Source: Pseudolabrys sp.
GTDB lineage: Bacteria > Pseudomonadota > Alphaproteobacteria > Rhizobiales > Xanthobacteraceae
NCBI GenBank assembly: GCA_029980465.1
Contig: JARYIJ010000001.1
Location: 3,049,501-3,113,500 of the forward strand
Reading direction: 5' to 3'
Length of the DNA: 64,000 nucleotides
Position 1 is the first letter of the stretch. Every line of letters starts with the position of its first letter. A program made the position numbers and the translations under genes. Below, one piece after another: positions 16,406-23,961 of the stretch. The notes beneath the pieces were generated by a model. That model was not told the origin of the DNA. It made no database searches and saw nothing but the letters and a program-made list of their open reading frames with translations.

Positions 16406-18025
16406 ATGACCCAGGGACCAAGGCCTGCCAGGCAGGCGGCCGCGAAGCCATCGAAAAGAGCGCGGGCGGCGATCACCGCCAGGCCTCATGAAGCGGGCGC
16501 CGCCAAGATCCTGACGGCGAAACTTCATGCGGCGGGCGATCACGTGCGGCTGACGCATCCGGAGATCCGCACCATCGTCATCGGCATCATGCTGGCGATG
16601 TTCCTCGGCGCGCTCGACCAGACCATCGTCGCCACCGCGCTGCCGACCATCGGCGTCCATTTCGGCGCGCTCGACGATCTGGCCTGGGTGGTCACGGCCT
16701 ATCTGCTCACCAGCACGGCGGTGACGCCGCTCTACGGCAAGCTCTCCGACATCCACGGCCGCCGGCCTATCATGCTGATGGCCATTGCGATTTTCGTCAT
16801 CGGCTCGCTCGCCTGCGCGCTGTCGCGCTCGATGACCGAGCTGGTGTTCTCGCGCGCGCTGCAAGGGCTCGGCGGCGGCGGCCTGATGGCGCTGTCGCAG
16901 ACCATCATCGCCGACATCGTGTCGCCGAAGGAGCGCGGCCGCTACCAGGGCTACATCGGTTCGGTGTTCGCGCTGTCGTCGGTCGGCGGCCCGGTGCTCG
17001 GCGGCTTCCTCACCGAGCATCTCGACTGGTCGCTGATCTTCTGGATCAACCTGCCGCTCGGCCTCGCCGCGCTCGGCATGACGTCGTCGGCGCTGCGCAA
17101 GGTGCCGTTCACGCCACGCAAGCGCAGCCTCGACATTCTCGGCGCGGTGCTGATGGTGATCGCCGCGGTCGCTTTGCTGCTGGCGCTATCGTGGGGCGGG
17201 CGGCGCTACGACTGGATCTCGGTCGAGACCGGCGCCCTCGTTCTTGTCTCGGCGGTGTTCTGGGGCCTGTTCTCGTGGCGGCTGGTGATCGCGAAGGAGC
17301 CGTTCCTGCCGCTCAGCGTGCTGGCCAATCCGGTGGTGCGCTCGGCGTCGCTGGCCGGCGCCTGCTGCATGGGGACGCTGGTCGGCATGACGATCTTCGT
17401 GCCGCTCTATTTCGAGACCGTGCTGCACCTGTCGGCGAGCGAGTCAGGCATCGCGCTCATTCCGCAGATGGCCTCGACCGTGCTGATGTCGATCGCCACC
17501 GGCCGCGCCATGGTGCACATGACGCACTACAAGCGCGTGCCGCTCGCCGGCCTGACCATCGGCCTCCTCGCGATGGCGTCGCTGGCGATCTGGCCGGACG
17601 CGATGCCGCTGCCGCTCACGCTCGTCGTGCTCGCGATCATCGGCGGCAGCTTCGGCAGCGTATTCCCGGTCTCGACCGTGTGCATGCAGAACGCCGTGGC
17701 GCGCAGCCACGTCGGCGTCGCCACCGGCGCCGCCAACTTCTTCCGCGCGCTGATGTCGGCGCTGGTGGTCGCGGTGCTCGGCGCCATCGTGCTCGGCGGG
17801 CTCGGCGGCGGCACCGGCATGGCGGTCGAGATGCTGGCGCGCGCCGCCTCGGGCGAGGTGCTGGCGCACGCGTTCCGCTTCGTCTTCATCGCCGCCGGCC
17901 TCGTCATGGCGTTCGGCATGGCGTTCGTGATCGCGATGGAAGAGAAGCCGCTCAAGGGCCCGGCCGCGGATTCGCCGCAGGCCACCGCGCCGCAGGGCCC
18001 GGCGACGCCGATCGCGGCGGAGTAG
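16406..18025 (+). CDS. MFS multidrug exporter, DHA2 (14-TM) type
   Basis: About 539 residues. A ~55-residue basic cytoplasmic tail leads into 14 predicted helices. The first helix carries L-A-M-F-L-G-A-L-D-Q-T-I-V-A-T-A-L-P (motif D1 of DHA2 transporters). The loop after helix 2 has G-K-L-S-D-I-H-G-R-R-P (motif A). Helix 5 has G-P-V-L-G-G-F-L (motif C). It is expected to use the proton gradient to expel drugs or related compounds. It could serve the upstream flavin oxygenase cluster, but it has its own leader. An in-frame start at 16361 is possible but adds unrelated residues. Confidence 0.88.
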   Translation: MTQGPRPARQAAAKPSKRARAAITARPHEAGAAKILTAKLHAAGDHVRLTHPEIRTIVIGIMLAMFLGALDQTIVATALPTIGVHFGALDDLAWVVTAYLLTSTAVTPLYGKLSDIHGRRPIMLMAIAIFVIGSLACALSRSMTELVFSRALQGLGGGGLMALSQTIIADIVSPKERGRYQGYIGSVFALSSVGGPVLGGFLTEHLDWSLIFWINLPLGLAALGMTSSALRKVPFTPRKRSLDILGAVLMVIAAVALLLALSWGGRRYDWISVETGALVLVSAVFWGLFSWRLVIAKEPFLPLSVLANPVVRSASLAGACCMGTLVGMTIFVPLYFETVLHLSASESGIALIPQMASTVLMSIATGRAMVHMTHYKRVPLAGLTIGLLAMASLAIWPDAMPLPLTLVVLAIIGGSFGSVFPVSTVCMQNAVARSHVGVATGAANFFRALMSALVVAVLGAIVLGGLGGGTGMAVEMLARAASGEVLAHAFRFVFIAAGLVMAFGMAFVIAMEEKPLKGPAADSPQATAPQGPATPIAAE

Positions 18026-18037
18026 GGCGCTCGATTA

Positions 18038-18073
18038 CTCTACACTTGTGTTGACTTCTACATAAGTGTAGAG
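18038..18073. promoter_or_regulatory. Inverted repeat upstream of hicAB, putative operator
   Basis: Perfect 10-bp arms CTCTACACTT (18038-18047) and AAGTGTAGAG (18064-18073), 16 bases apart, ending 12 bases before hicA. TTGACT at 18051-18056 lies between the arms and may be a -35 box. The antitoxin of this module has a helix-turn-helix domain and could bind here. Confidence 0.6.
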
Positions 18074-18085
18074 CATCCTATATGG

Positions 18086-18274
18086 ATGCGAGCGGCCGAA
18101 CTGAAAAAATGGTTGGCGCAGCGCGGCTGCACATTTGAGCAACATAAGGGCGGAAGCGGTCATTTGACCGTCCGTCGCGATGGCAGGACGAGCCAGTTGC
18201 CGATGCACGGTCAGGGGAAGGAGCTTGGAACCGGCCTGGTCAACAAGATCAAGAAGGACCTGAGACTGAAATGA
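18086..18274 (+). CDS. hicA: HicA-type toxin
   Basis: 62 residues: R-A-A-E-L-K-K-W-L-A-Q-R-G-C-T-F, then G-G-S-G-H-L-T-V with the catalytic His, then L-P-M-H-G-Q-G-K-E-L-G-T-G-L-V-N-K-I-K-K-D-L. This is a HicA-fold RNA-cleaving toxin. It overlaps the following antitoxin gene by 4 bases (ATGA), so it is toxin-first order. Confidence 0.9.
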   Translation: MRAAELKKWLAQRGCTFEQHKGGSGHLTVRRDGRTSQLPMHGQGKELGTGLVNKIKKDLRLK

Positions 18275-18705
18275 TCTATCTGTTGGATGTTGAAAAGGAT
18301 GATAACGGCACCTTTCTGGTGACCTGTCCCTCCTTTCCGGAAGTGACCACGTTTGCCGGCGATAAGGCTGACGTGTTTCATAACGGTCTTGCGGCTATTG
18401 AAGAAGCGATTGCGGCACGGATTGCTGACGGAGTCGACATTCCGGCCGGCGCAACTGCGGCTCAGGTTGCGAAGCGCAAGGGGAGCTGGGTCAAGCTTCC
18501 TTTGATGACGGCGCTCAAGGCGGAGCTTTACCGGACGATGCGGCAGCAGGGCATGACTCGCGCCGAGTTGATGCGACAACTCAAGTGGAAGCGGAATTCC
18601 GTGGACCGCCTGTTTCGCATCGATCATGCATCCCGGCCCGATCAGATCGAGAGCGCGTTCAAGGTGCTCCACAAGGATGTCGACGTTCGGATCGTCAATC
18701 AGTAG
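18271..18705 (+). CDS. hicB: HicB-type antitoxin with helix-turn-helix
   Basis: 144 residues. Residues 1-60 are the HicB fold (D-N-G-T-F-L-V-T-C-P-S-F-P-E-V-T-T-F-A-G). Residues ~85-140 form a helix-turn-helix (T-R-A-E-L-M-R-Q-L-K-W-K-R-N-S-V-D-R-L-F) for DNA binding. It neutralises HicA and probably represses its own promoter through the 18038-18073 inverted repeat. Confidence 0.9.
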   Translation: MIYLLDVEKDDNGTFLVTCPSFPEVTTFAGDKADVFHNGLAAIEEAIAARIADGVDIPAGATAAQVAKRKGSWVKLPLMTALKAELYRTMRQQGMTRAELMRQLKWKRNSVDRLFRIDHASRPDQIESAFKVLHKDVDVRIVNQ

Positions 18706-18722
18706 CCGTCTTGCTCCACCCG

Positions 18723-18884
18723 TCTGACTCGAAAAGAGCCCGTCAAAATCAACTCGTGCACCGCAGAGCAGGGATCCCGGTTATATGCAAAGAAACCGGG
18801 GTCCCGGGTCTGCAGCGCACCGCTAACGCGCTGCGCTGCGCCCGGGACACGAGTTTGAAAACCCGGAATCATTTCCGGTCAGAC
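18723..18884. repeat. GTCCCGGG-family repeat, copy 1 (with TCTGACTCGAAAAGAG ends)
   Basis: Opens TCTGACTCGAAAAGAGC and closes with CCGGAATCATTTCCGGTCAGA, so TCTGAC and GTCAGA frame it as inverted ends. Inside are GGGTCCCGGG and GCCCGGGACAC blocks. The same framed element is at 27322-27619 and, shorter, at 39630-39792. Not coding. Confidence 0.65.
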
Positions 18885-18913
18885 TGTCAGAGCGCCCCCC
18901 AGGGGAGGGTTAG

Positions 18914-20665
18914 CTACTCCGCCGCGTCGACCGCCTTCGGCACGCCGCTCTTGAAGAACTGGCGGATGTCGGCGGCGGGGCGCGCCTTGCTGAACAGGTA
19001 GCCCTGCATCTCGGTGCAGCCGAGCGACTGCAGCATGTCCTTCTGCTGCGCCGTCTCGACGCCTTCCGCGGTCGACGTCATGTTGAGCGACTTGGCGAGG
19101 TTCGCCACCGCGTGGACGATGGCGAGCGGCTCCGAGCCCTTGCCGAGGTCCTGGATGAAGGAGCGGTCGATCTTGATCTTGTCGAACGGGAAGCTGCGCA
19201 GGTACGACAGCGACGAATAGCCGGTGCCGAAATCGTCGAGCGCGATCTGCACGCCGAGCTTGCGCAGTTCGTGCAGCGTCTGCAGGGTGGCGAAGGTGTT
19301 GTGCAGCAGCACCGTCTCGGTGATTTCGAGCTGCAGCTTGTGCGCCGGCATGCCGGTCTCGGCCAGCGCGCCGCTCACCACCGAGAGCAGGTTGCGGTTG
19401 TTGAGCTGCGTCGGCGACAAATTGACGGCGACCTTGATGCCGTCCGGCCACTCGACCGCCTCGTAGCACGCCGCTTTCAGCACCCATTCTCCGAGCGGCA
19501 CGATGAGACCGGTTTCCTCGGCGACCGGGATGAAGTCGGCCGGCGAGATGAGGCCGCGCCTCGGATGGTTCCAGCGCAGCAGCGCTTCGAAGGCGTTGAC
19601 CTCGTTGCTCTCGAGATTGACCAGCGGCTGATAGTGCAGCTCGAACTCCTTGCCGACCAGCGCCTTGCGCAGGTCCATCTCGAGCTCGCGCCGTGCTTTC
19701 ATGCGCGTATTCATCTCCGGCTCGAAGAAGCGGTAGACGCCGCGGCCATCGCCCTTGGCGCCGTACAGCGCCATGTCGGCGTTGCGCATCAGCGCGTCGG
19801 TCTCGGCGGCGTCGAACGGCGCCACCGAGATGCCGATGCTGACGTCGATGATGATGGTGTGGCCCTCGATGTGGAACGGCCGCACCAGCGACTCGCGGAT
19901 GCGCTTGGCGAGCTGCGCGGCGTCGGTCGGTTGCTGCATCTGCGTCATCACGATGGCGAACTCGTCGCCGCCCATGCGCGCCACGGTATCGGGCTCGCGC
20001 GTCGCGCCGCGCAACCGCTCGGCGGCGAGCTTGAGAAGCTGGTCACCGATGGCGTGGCCGAGCGCGTCGTTGATGCTCTTGAAGTGGTCGAGGTCGAGGC
20101 ACAGCACCGCGAGGCATTCGCCGCGCTTGACGCGCTTGAGCTCGTGCTCGAGCCGCTCGTGCAGCAGCACGCGGTTCGGCAGGTCGGTCAGCGCGTCATG
20201 GCGCGCCATGTGGGCGATGCGGGTGTCGGAGCGCTTCCGCTCGGTGATGTCCTCGTGCGTGGCGAGCCAGCCGCCGCCCTCGACCGGCTTGTTGACGACC
20301 GTGAAGGCGCGGCCGTCGTCGAGCTGGACGGTATGGGTGAAGGAGGCGGCGGTGGCGAGGCCGTTCCTGAGCCGCGCGGTGTAGTCGTCGGGATCCTCGC
20401 TCATCGTGCCGGTCTGCGCGCGCAGCAGCAGCAGGTCGCGCAGATAGCGGCCCGGCCGCACCATCTCGGCTGGCAGTCCGTACATTTCGAGATAACGCTT
20501 GTTGCAGAAAATTAAGCGTGTTTCCGAATCGAACAGCAGCACGCCAAGCGACATGTTGTCCAAGACGGTCTTGAGCAGCTCCTCGCCGATCGCCGGCGTC
20601 TGCGGAAACGTCACGACATCCGCGGTATTTGCCGCGGGAATTGGGCGCACTACGGCCTGGTCCAT
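18914..20665 (-). CDS. PAS-GGDEF-EAL cyclic-di-GMP enzyme
   Basis: 583 residues, no transmembrane helix. An N-terminal PAS domain (N-M-S-L-G-V-L-L-F-D-S-E-T-R-L) is followed by a GGDEF domain with intact G-G-D-E-F at 232-236 in R-M-G-G-D-E-F-A-I-V. The EAL domain has E-A-L-L-R-W at ~360, N-L-S-P-T-Q-L and D-D-F-G-T-G-Y-S-S. Both catalytic motifs are intact, so synthesis and breakdown of c-di-GMP are possible, set by the PAS signal. Stand-alone; promoter expected in 20666-20886. Confidence 0.93.
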   Translation of the reverse strand: MDQAVVRPIPAANTADVVTFPQTPAIGEELLKTVLDNMSLGVLLFDSETRLIFCNKRYLEMYGLPAEMVRPGRYLRDLLLLRAQTGTMSEDPDDYTARLRNGLATAASFTHTVQLDDGRAFTVVNKPVEGGGWLATHEDITERKRSDTRIAHMARHDALTDLPNRVLLHERLEHELKRVKRGECLAVLCLDLDHFKSINDALGHAIGDQLLKLAAERLRGATREPDTVARMGGDEFAIVMTQMQQPTDAAQLAKRIRESLVRPFHIEGHTIIIDVSIGISVAPFDAAETDALMRNADMALYGAKGDGRGVYRFFEPEMNTRMKARRELEMDLRKALVGKEFELHYQPLVNLESNEVNAFEALLRWNHPRRGLISPADFIPVAEETGLIVPLGEWVLKAACYEAVEWPDGIKVAVNLSPTQLNNRNLLSVVSGALAETGMPAHKLQLEITETVLLHNTFATLQTLHELRKLGVQIALDDFGTGYSSLSYLRSFPFDKIKIDRSFIQDLGKGSEPLAIVHAVANLAKSLNMTSTAEGVETAQQKDMLQSLGCTEMQGYLFSKARPAADIRQFFKSGVPKAVDAAE

Positions 20666-20827
20666 CTTCAGTCCCCCTCATTGAGCACCGGCTCAGGGCG
20701 GATGGGATGGTGGCTTGCGTCCGTTTGGAACTCTTGAAGCCGGCGATGCCGGTTCAAGCCAAATTCACTTCAAATGAATCGACGTTTGGAGCAAAGACGC
20801 GCCTCGGGTGGCGATGCGCGGCATTTT

Positions 20828-20872
20828 CGTCTAATTGTCGCGCATCTAATCGTCGCACATCTAAATGTTGCA
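20828..20872. repeat. Three 15-bp imperfect tandem repeats
   Basis: Units begin at 20828, 20843 and 20858 with consensus CATCTAAT-C/T-GTCGCA. They end 14 bases before the start codon of the small lipoprotein gene at 20887. Confidence 0.6.
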
Positions 20873-20886
20873 CATGGGGGTTTGTC

Positions 20887-21039
20887 ATGGTGCCGGTCAT
20901 AGTCCCCGTTCTGGGCCGGGTGAGCGTGACAGTGGCGTGCGTGATGCTGGTTGCGGCCGTGCTGGGCGGCTGCAGCAAGTGCGGCGACTTCGTCTTCGCG
21001 CAGCCGAACGCCTGTCATTCCGGACCGCCGGTCCGGTGA
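20887..21039 (+). CDS. Small lipoprotein
   Basis: 50 residues: hydrophobic segment then lipobox V-L-G-G-C, followed by S-K-C-G-D-F-V-F-A-Q-P-N-A-C-H. Short lipoproteins with a C-G-D-F-x-(n)-P-x-x-C-H tail recur in Bradyrhizobium-like genomes and have no known role. The stop overlaps the GTG of the next gene by 4 bases. Confidence 0.6.
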   Translation: MVPVIVPVLGRVSVTVACVMLVAAVLGGCSKCGDFVFAQPNACHSGPPVR

Positions 21040-21449
21040 CGCGGCATTTCGTCATCGCGCTCGGCGCTGCCTGCGCCGCTGCGGCCTGCGCGCCCGCGGC
21101 GCGCGCCCAGGGGCCGAGCGCGACGGCACCAAGCGTCGCCGCGATCATCCGCGCCGGCGTCGCGCTCACGCCGGCCTCGCTGCTCGACGATGCCGATGTC
21201 TCGCCATTGCACATGACCGCCGGCCCGCAGCTCGGCGACGGCATGCTGTGCCTGCGCACGCATGGTGATCGCGGCGTCGGCTACATCGCCGTGTTCTTCG
21301 AGCGCGGCACGGTCATCAATTACCGGCGCGCGGTCGCGATCGACCATTGCACCGGCGAGTCCTATGCGCCGCTGCCGCCCGTTGCTGCGGCGGCGCCGCA
21401 TCGTGGCGGCAAAACGCGTGTTGCGCCCCCGGACGGCACCGGGGATTAG
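21036..21449 (+). CDS. Secreted hypothetical protein
   Basis: 137 residues from a GTG that overlaps the upstream stop (GTGA). N-terminal signal peptide ends at A-R-A-Q. The mature part has L-G-D-G-M-L-C-L-R-T-H-G and A-I-D-H-C-T-G-E-S-Y with two cysteines that could pair. No family recognised. Probably co-transcribed with the small lipoprotein. Confidence 0.6.
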   Translation: MTRHFVIALGAACAAAACAPAARAQGPSATAPSVAAIIRAGVALTPASLLDDADVSPLHMTAGPQLGDGMLCLRTHGDRGVGYIAVFFERGTVINYRRAVAIDHCTGESYAPLPPVAAAAPHRGGKTRVAPPDGTGD

Positions 21450-22429
21450 GCCGGGCGCCGCAGCGCCGCCAACCGGACGAGCGCGGCGCGCGGCAGCGGC
21501 CCCTTTTCGACCGCCGCAAGCGCGTCCTCGAATTGCTGCGGTGTCGCCATGCCGACCAGAATGGTGCCGACCGCCGCGTGCGAGATGGCAAAGCGCGTGG
21601 CGGCTTCGGTCAGGCTTCCGGCGAATCCTTCGGTGACGAGCGGCATGAGCCGGCGGGCGTGGTCGACGTCGGTCTGGTACGTTTTTGCGGAGCCGATCGG
21701 CTCCGGCGGCGGGCTGGCAATCGGATGGCGCTCGGCGGAGCCGCTGAGCGCGCCGCCCGCCAGCACGCGGATGGCGATGACGCCGGTGCCGGCCGCCGTC
21801 GTGTGGTCGAGCAGGCGTCCGTAGTCCTGCGCCGGGTCGTTCGCGGGCAGCGCCTCGCCGGCGGACGGGTTGAGCATATTGTAGACGACCTGGGCGCTGT
21901 CGAAAGCGCCGGAGTCGATCACGCGCTGCAACGCCGCCGTCTCGCCGACTGCGGTGAGCCCGAGAAATCGCGTCTTGCCCTGCCGGCGCAACGTCTCGAA
22001 TGCCGGCACGACCTCATCAAGCACCTGCTTCACGCTGAGCGCCGGACCGCCTCCGGTCGCGGTGACGGAATTATGCAGGTGAAAGATATCGACCCGGTCG
22101 CGCTGCAGCCGCTTGAGGCTGCCGTCGAGCGATTGCGCGATCGCATCGGCAATGCGGGCTTCGTCGTGAGGCCGCAACCGGACCTTGGTGCCGACCACGA
22201 CATCGGCCGGCTTGAGGCTGCGCAGAACGCGGCCGAGATTTTTCTCGGACTCGCCGTCGCCGTATTGCACCGCGGTGTCGAAATAATTGACGCCGGCGGC
22301 AAGCGCCCGCGCGACGGTGCGTTCCTGATCGGCCGGGTCGCCGCGCACCATCAGCCCGCCGACGGCGCCGCAGCCAAAGCCGAGCAGCGAAAGCCGTAAT
22401 CCAGTGCGTCCGAACACCCGGGTCTGCAT
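21446..22429 (-). CDS. Aldo/keto reductase
   Basis: About 327 residues with the TIM-barrel AKR pattern: G-R-T-G-L-R-L-S-L-L-G-F-G, then N-Y-F-D-T-A-V-Q-Y-G with catalytic Asp and Tyr, then V-V-V-G-T-K-V-R and D-I-F-H-L-H-N. NADPH-dependent reduction of aldehydes or ketones is expected; substrate unknown. GGAGGG followed by 6 bases places the start at ATG 22429; an ATG at 22435 would touch the ribosome site. It overlaps the convergent hypothetical gene by 4 bases. Confidence 0.88.
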   Translation of the reverse strand: MQTRVFGRTGLRLSLLGFGCGAVGGLMVRGDPADQERTVARALAAGVNYFDTAVQYGDGESEKNLGRVLRSLKPADVVVGTKVRLRPHDEARIADAIAQSLDGSLKRLQRDRVDIFHLHNSVTATGGGPALSVKQVLDEVVPAFETLRRQGKTRFLGLTAVGETAALQRVIDSGAFDSAQVVYNMLNPSAGEALPANDPAQDYGRLLDHTTAAGTGVIAIRVLAGGALSGSAERHPIASPPPEPIGSAKTYQTDVDHARRLMPLVTEGFAGSLTEAATRFAISHAAVGTILVGMATPQQFEDALAAVEKGPLPRAALVRLAALRRPA

Positions 22430-22606
22430 CTCCATCCCTCCGCGAAACGATGCCAAGTTGTGCACCGATGCCGCGGCTTAGTCCAACAGAGGCGAGTGTG
22501 CCGGCTATGACGCATCTCGTTTCCGTCAAAGACGTCCACGCCGCCGATCTTGCAGGCCTGCAAATCCGGCCTGTTTCGTCTTCCACGGATCGCAGGAAAA
22601 AAGTCC

Positions 22607-22635
22607 TTGACAGCGTCACGCTGCTCCGGTACACA
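22607..22635 (+). promoter_or_regulatory. Sigma-70-type promoter
   Basis: TTGACA (22607-22612), 17-bp spacer, TACACA (22630-22635). It drives rightward transcription toward the small membrane-protein gene at 22755. The rest of 22430-22754 holds no convincing gene. Confidence 0.65.
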
Positions 22636-22754
22636 TCCGGCATGCTCCACAATTGGGTCTGAAGACGGCTGTCGCCGAAGCGGCGGCCTTAAGCCTTTCA
22701 GCCGCGGAACCCGTGGTCCGGGGTGGCGTTGTCGTTCACCAACGGAGTGGAGCG

Positions 22755-22904
22755 ATGCCGCACCGGGAACAGGGACGCATTGTCGAGACGGAAACCGAAG
22801 CCCGCGCCGGCACGACCGGGCAGGGCGTGCGCTGGGTGCTGGGGCTGAGCACCGCCGCCGTGGTGGTGATCTTTGTCATCCTGTATCTGCACTATTTCGT
22901 TTGA
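22755..22904 (+). CDS. Small single-pass membrane protein
   Basis: 49 residues: a charged head (P-H-R-E-Q-G-R-I-V-E-T-E-T-E-A-R), then one transmembrane helix (V-L-G-L-S-T-A-A-V-V-V-I-F-V-I-L) and a short Y-L-H-Y-F-V tail. A GGAGTGGAG ribosome site precedes the ATG and a good promoter lies at 22607. Function unknown. Confidence 0.65.
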   Translation: MPHREQGRIVETETEARAGTTGQGVRWVLGLSTAAVVVIFVILYLHYFV

Positions 22905-22992
22905 TTGTGACCAGCGAACAGGCATCTTGGACCATGGCGGCGCGGTGCGCTAAGGTTTGCCGCTAGAGGCCGTTAGGATATCGAAGGCTGCG

Positions 22993-23376
22993 ATGACAAA
23001 GACCGCGATGACGAAGTCGGGATTGCTTCACTTGGTTCTGAACTTGGTACTGGCCGCGGGCCTGCTGGCGCTGACGGCGACCGGTGCCTTTGCGCAAGCC
23101 GCGGGCGGCGCGCCGGGCAGCGGTGGCGACAGCGGCGGACTTCCGATGCCCGGCATCGGGATCGGCGGCGGGCCACAGGACGATCCGGCGACGGCGGAGA
23201 AGCGCAAGGAAATCGAACAGCAGTACCGCGACGCGCTGCGCAAGCAGCAGAACCAGGCGGCGACCAGCAACGACCCCTGGGCCAACATGCGCGGGGCCGA
23301 CGAGACGAAGTCGAAAGCGGCGGCCAAGACCATGCACAACAAGGCCACGCACAAGAAGAAGGCCGTGGCGCAATAA
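22993..23376 (+). CDS. Exported hypothetical protein
   Basis: 127 residues from M-T-K-T-A-M-T-K. A signal peptide (L-N-L-V-L-A-A-G-L-L-A-L-T-A-T-G) is cleaved near A-F-A-Q. A Gly/Pro-rich segment follows, then a charged helix (E-K-R-K-E-I-E-Q-Q-Y-R-D-A-L-R-K) and a Lys-rich end. Helical, probably periplasmic; no family recognised. An intrinsic terminator follows its stop. Confidence 0.65.
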   Translation: MTKTAMTKSGLLHLVLNLVLAAGLLALTATGAFAQAAGGAPGSGGDSGGLPMPGIGIGGGPQDDPATAEKRKEIEQQYRDALRKQQNQAATSNDPWANMRGADETKSKAAAKTMHNKATHKKKAVAQ

Positions 23377-23404
23377 CGCCGCCGGCTTTTCGCAATCACA
23401 GGGA

Positions 23405-23429
23405 GCCCGCCGGTCCGGCGGGCTTTTTT
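23405..23429 (+). terminator. Rho-independent terminator just before the GTA locus
   Basis: GCCCGCCGG/CCGGCGGGC stem with a single-base apex followed by six T. It ends only 8 bases before the g1 start, so transcription entering the GTA from the left should stop here unless the hairpin is bypassed. Confidence 0.88.
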
Positions 23430-23436
23430 ATTGGTC

Positions 23437-23961
23437 ATGACCGACATCGAGATTCCGGACGCGGCGCGGCGCGCGCGAGAGATGTATCAGCAGGGCGTCA
23501 CCATCTCGGCCATCAAGGCCGAGACCGGGCTGACGCATCACCAGCTTTATCGCTGGCTCGAAGGCTCGCCGGGCGGCAACGGCGCAAGCCTGCTGCCGCC
23601 GCTGCCGAAGCGGCGCATCGTCAAGCGCACGCGCATCACCGCCGGCGATCGCATGTCGGTGATCGCGCGCATCATGCGCTCGGCCGAGCGGCAGATTGCC
23701 GAGATCGACCGCCGCCTCGGCAACGGCCAGGACGGCGACAAGGACGCAAGGGCTCTCGCGTTGCTGGCGCGCACGATCCGCGAGCTGACGGCCATCGACA
23801 TGATGAACCATGAACTGGAGGCGCCTGCGGCGACGCGCGGCGGCGAGCCCGATGATGACAAGCCGCCCGAAGACATCGACGCGTTCCGCGATGAGCTTAC
23901 GCGACGCATTAATTCGATTATCGCGAGCGAATCTTCTGCCGTGTCTGTTCGCGACGATTGA
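23437..23961 (+). CDS. GTA g1, small terminase-like protein
   Basis: 174 residues. N-terminal helix-turn-helix (A-R-E-M-Y-Q-Q-G-V-T-I-S-A-I-K-A, T-H-H-Q-L-Y-R-W-L-E) fits DNA recognition. A long helix pair follows (S-V-I-A-R-I-M-R-S-A-E-R-Q-I-A-E-I), ending in D-I-D-A-F-R-D-E-L-T-R-R-I. In RcGTA the short g1 protein acts as a non-specific small terminase, which suits random packaging. It overlaps terL by 71 bases. A decayed relative lies at 12557-13175. Confidence 0.8.
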   Translation: MTDIEIPDAARRAREMYQQGVTISAIKAETGLTHHQLYRWLEGSPGGNGASLLPPLPKRRIVKRTRITAGDRMSVIARIMRSAERQIAEIDRRLGNGQDGDKDARALALLARTIRELTAIDMMNHELEAPAATRGGEPDDDKPPEDIDAFRDELTRRINSIIASESSAVSVRDD

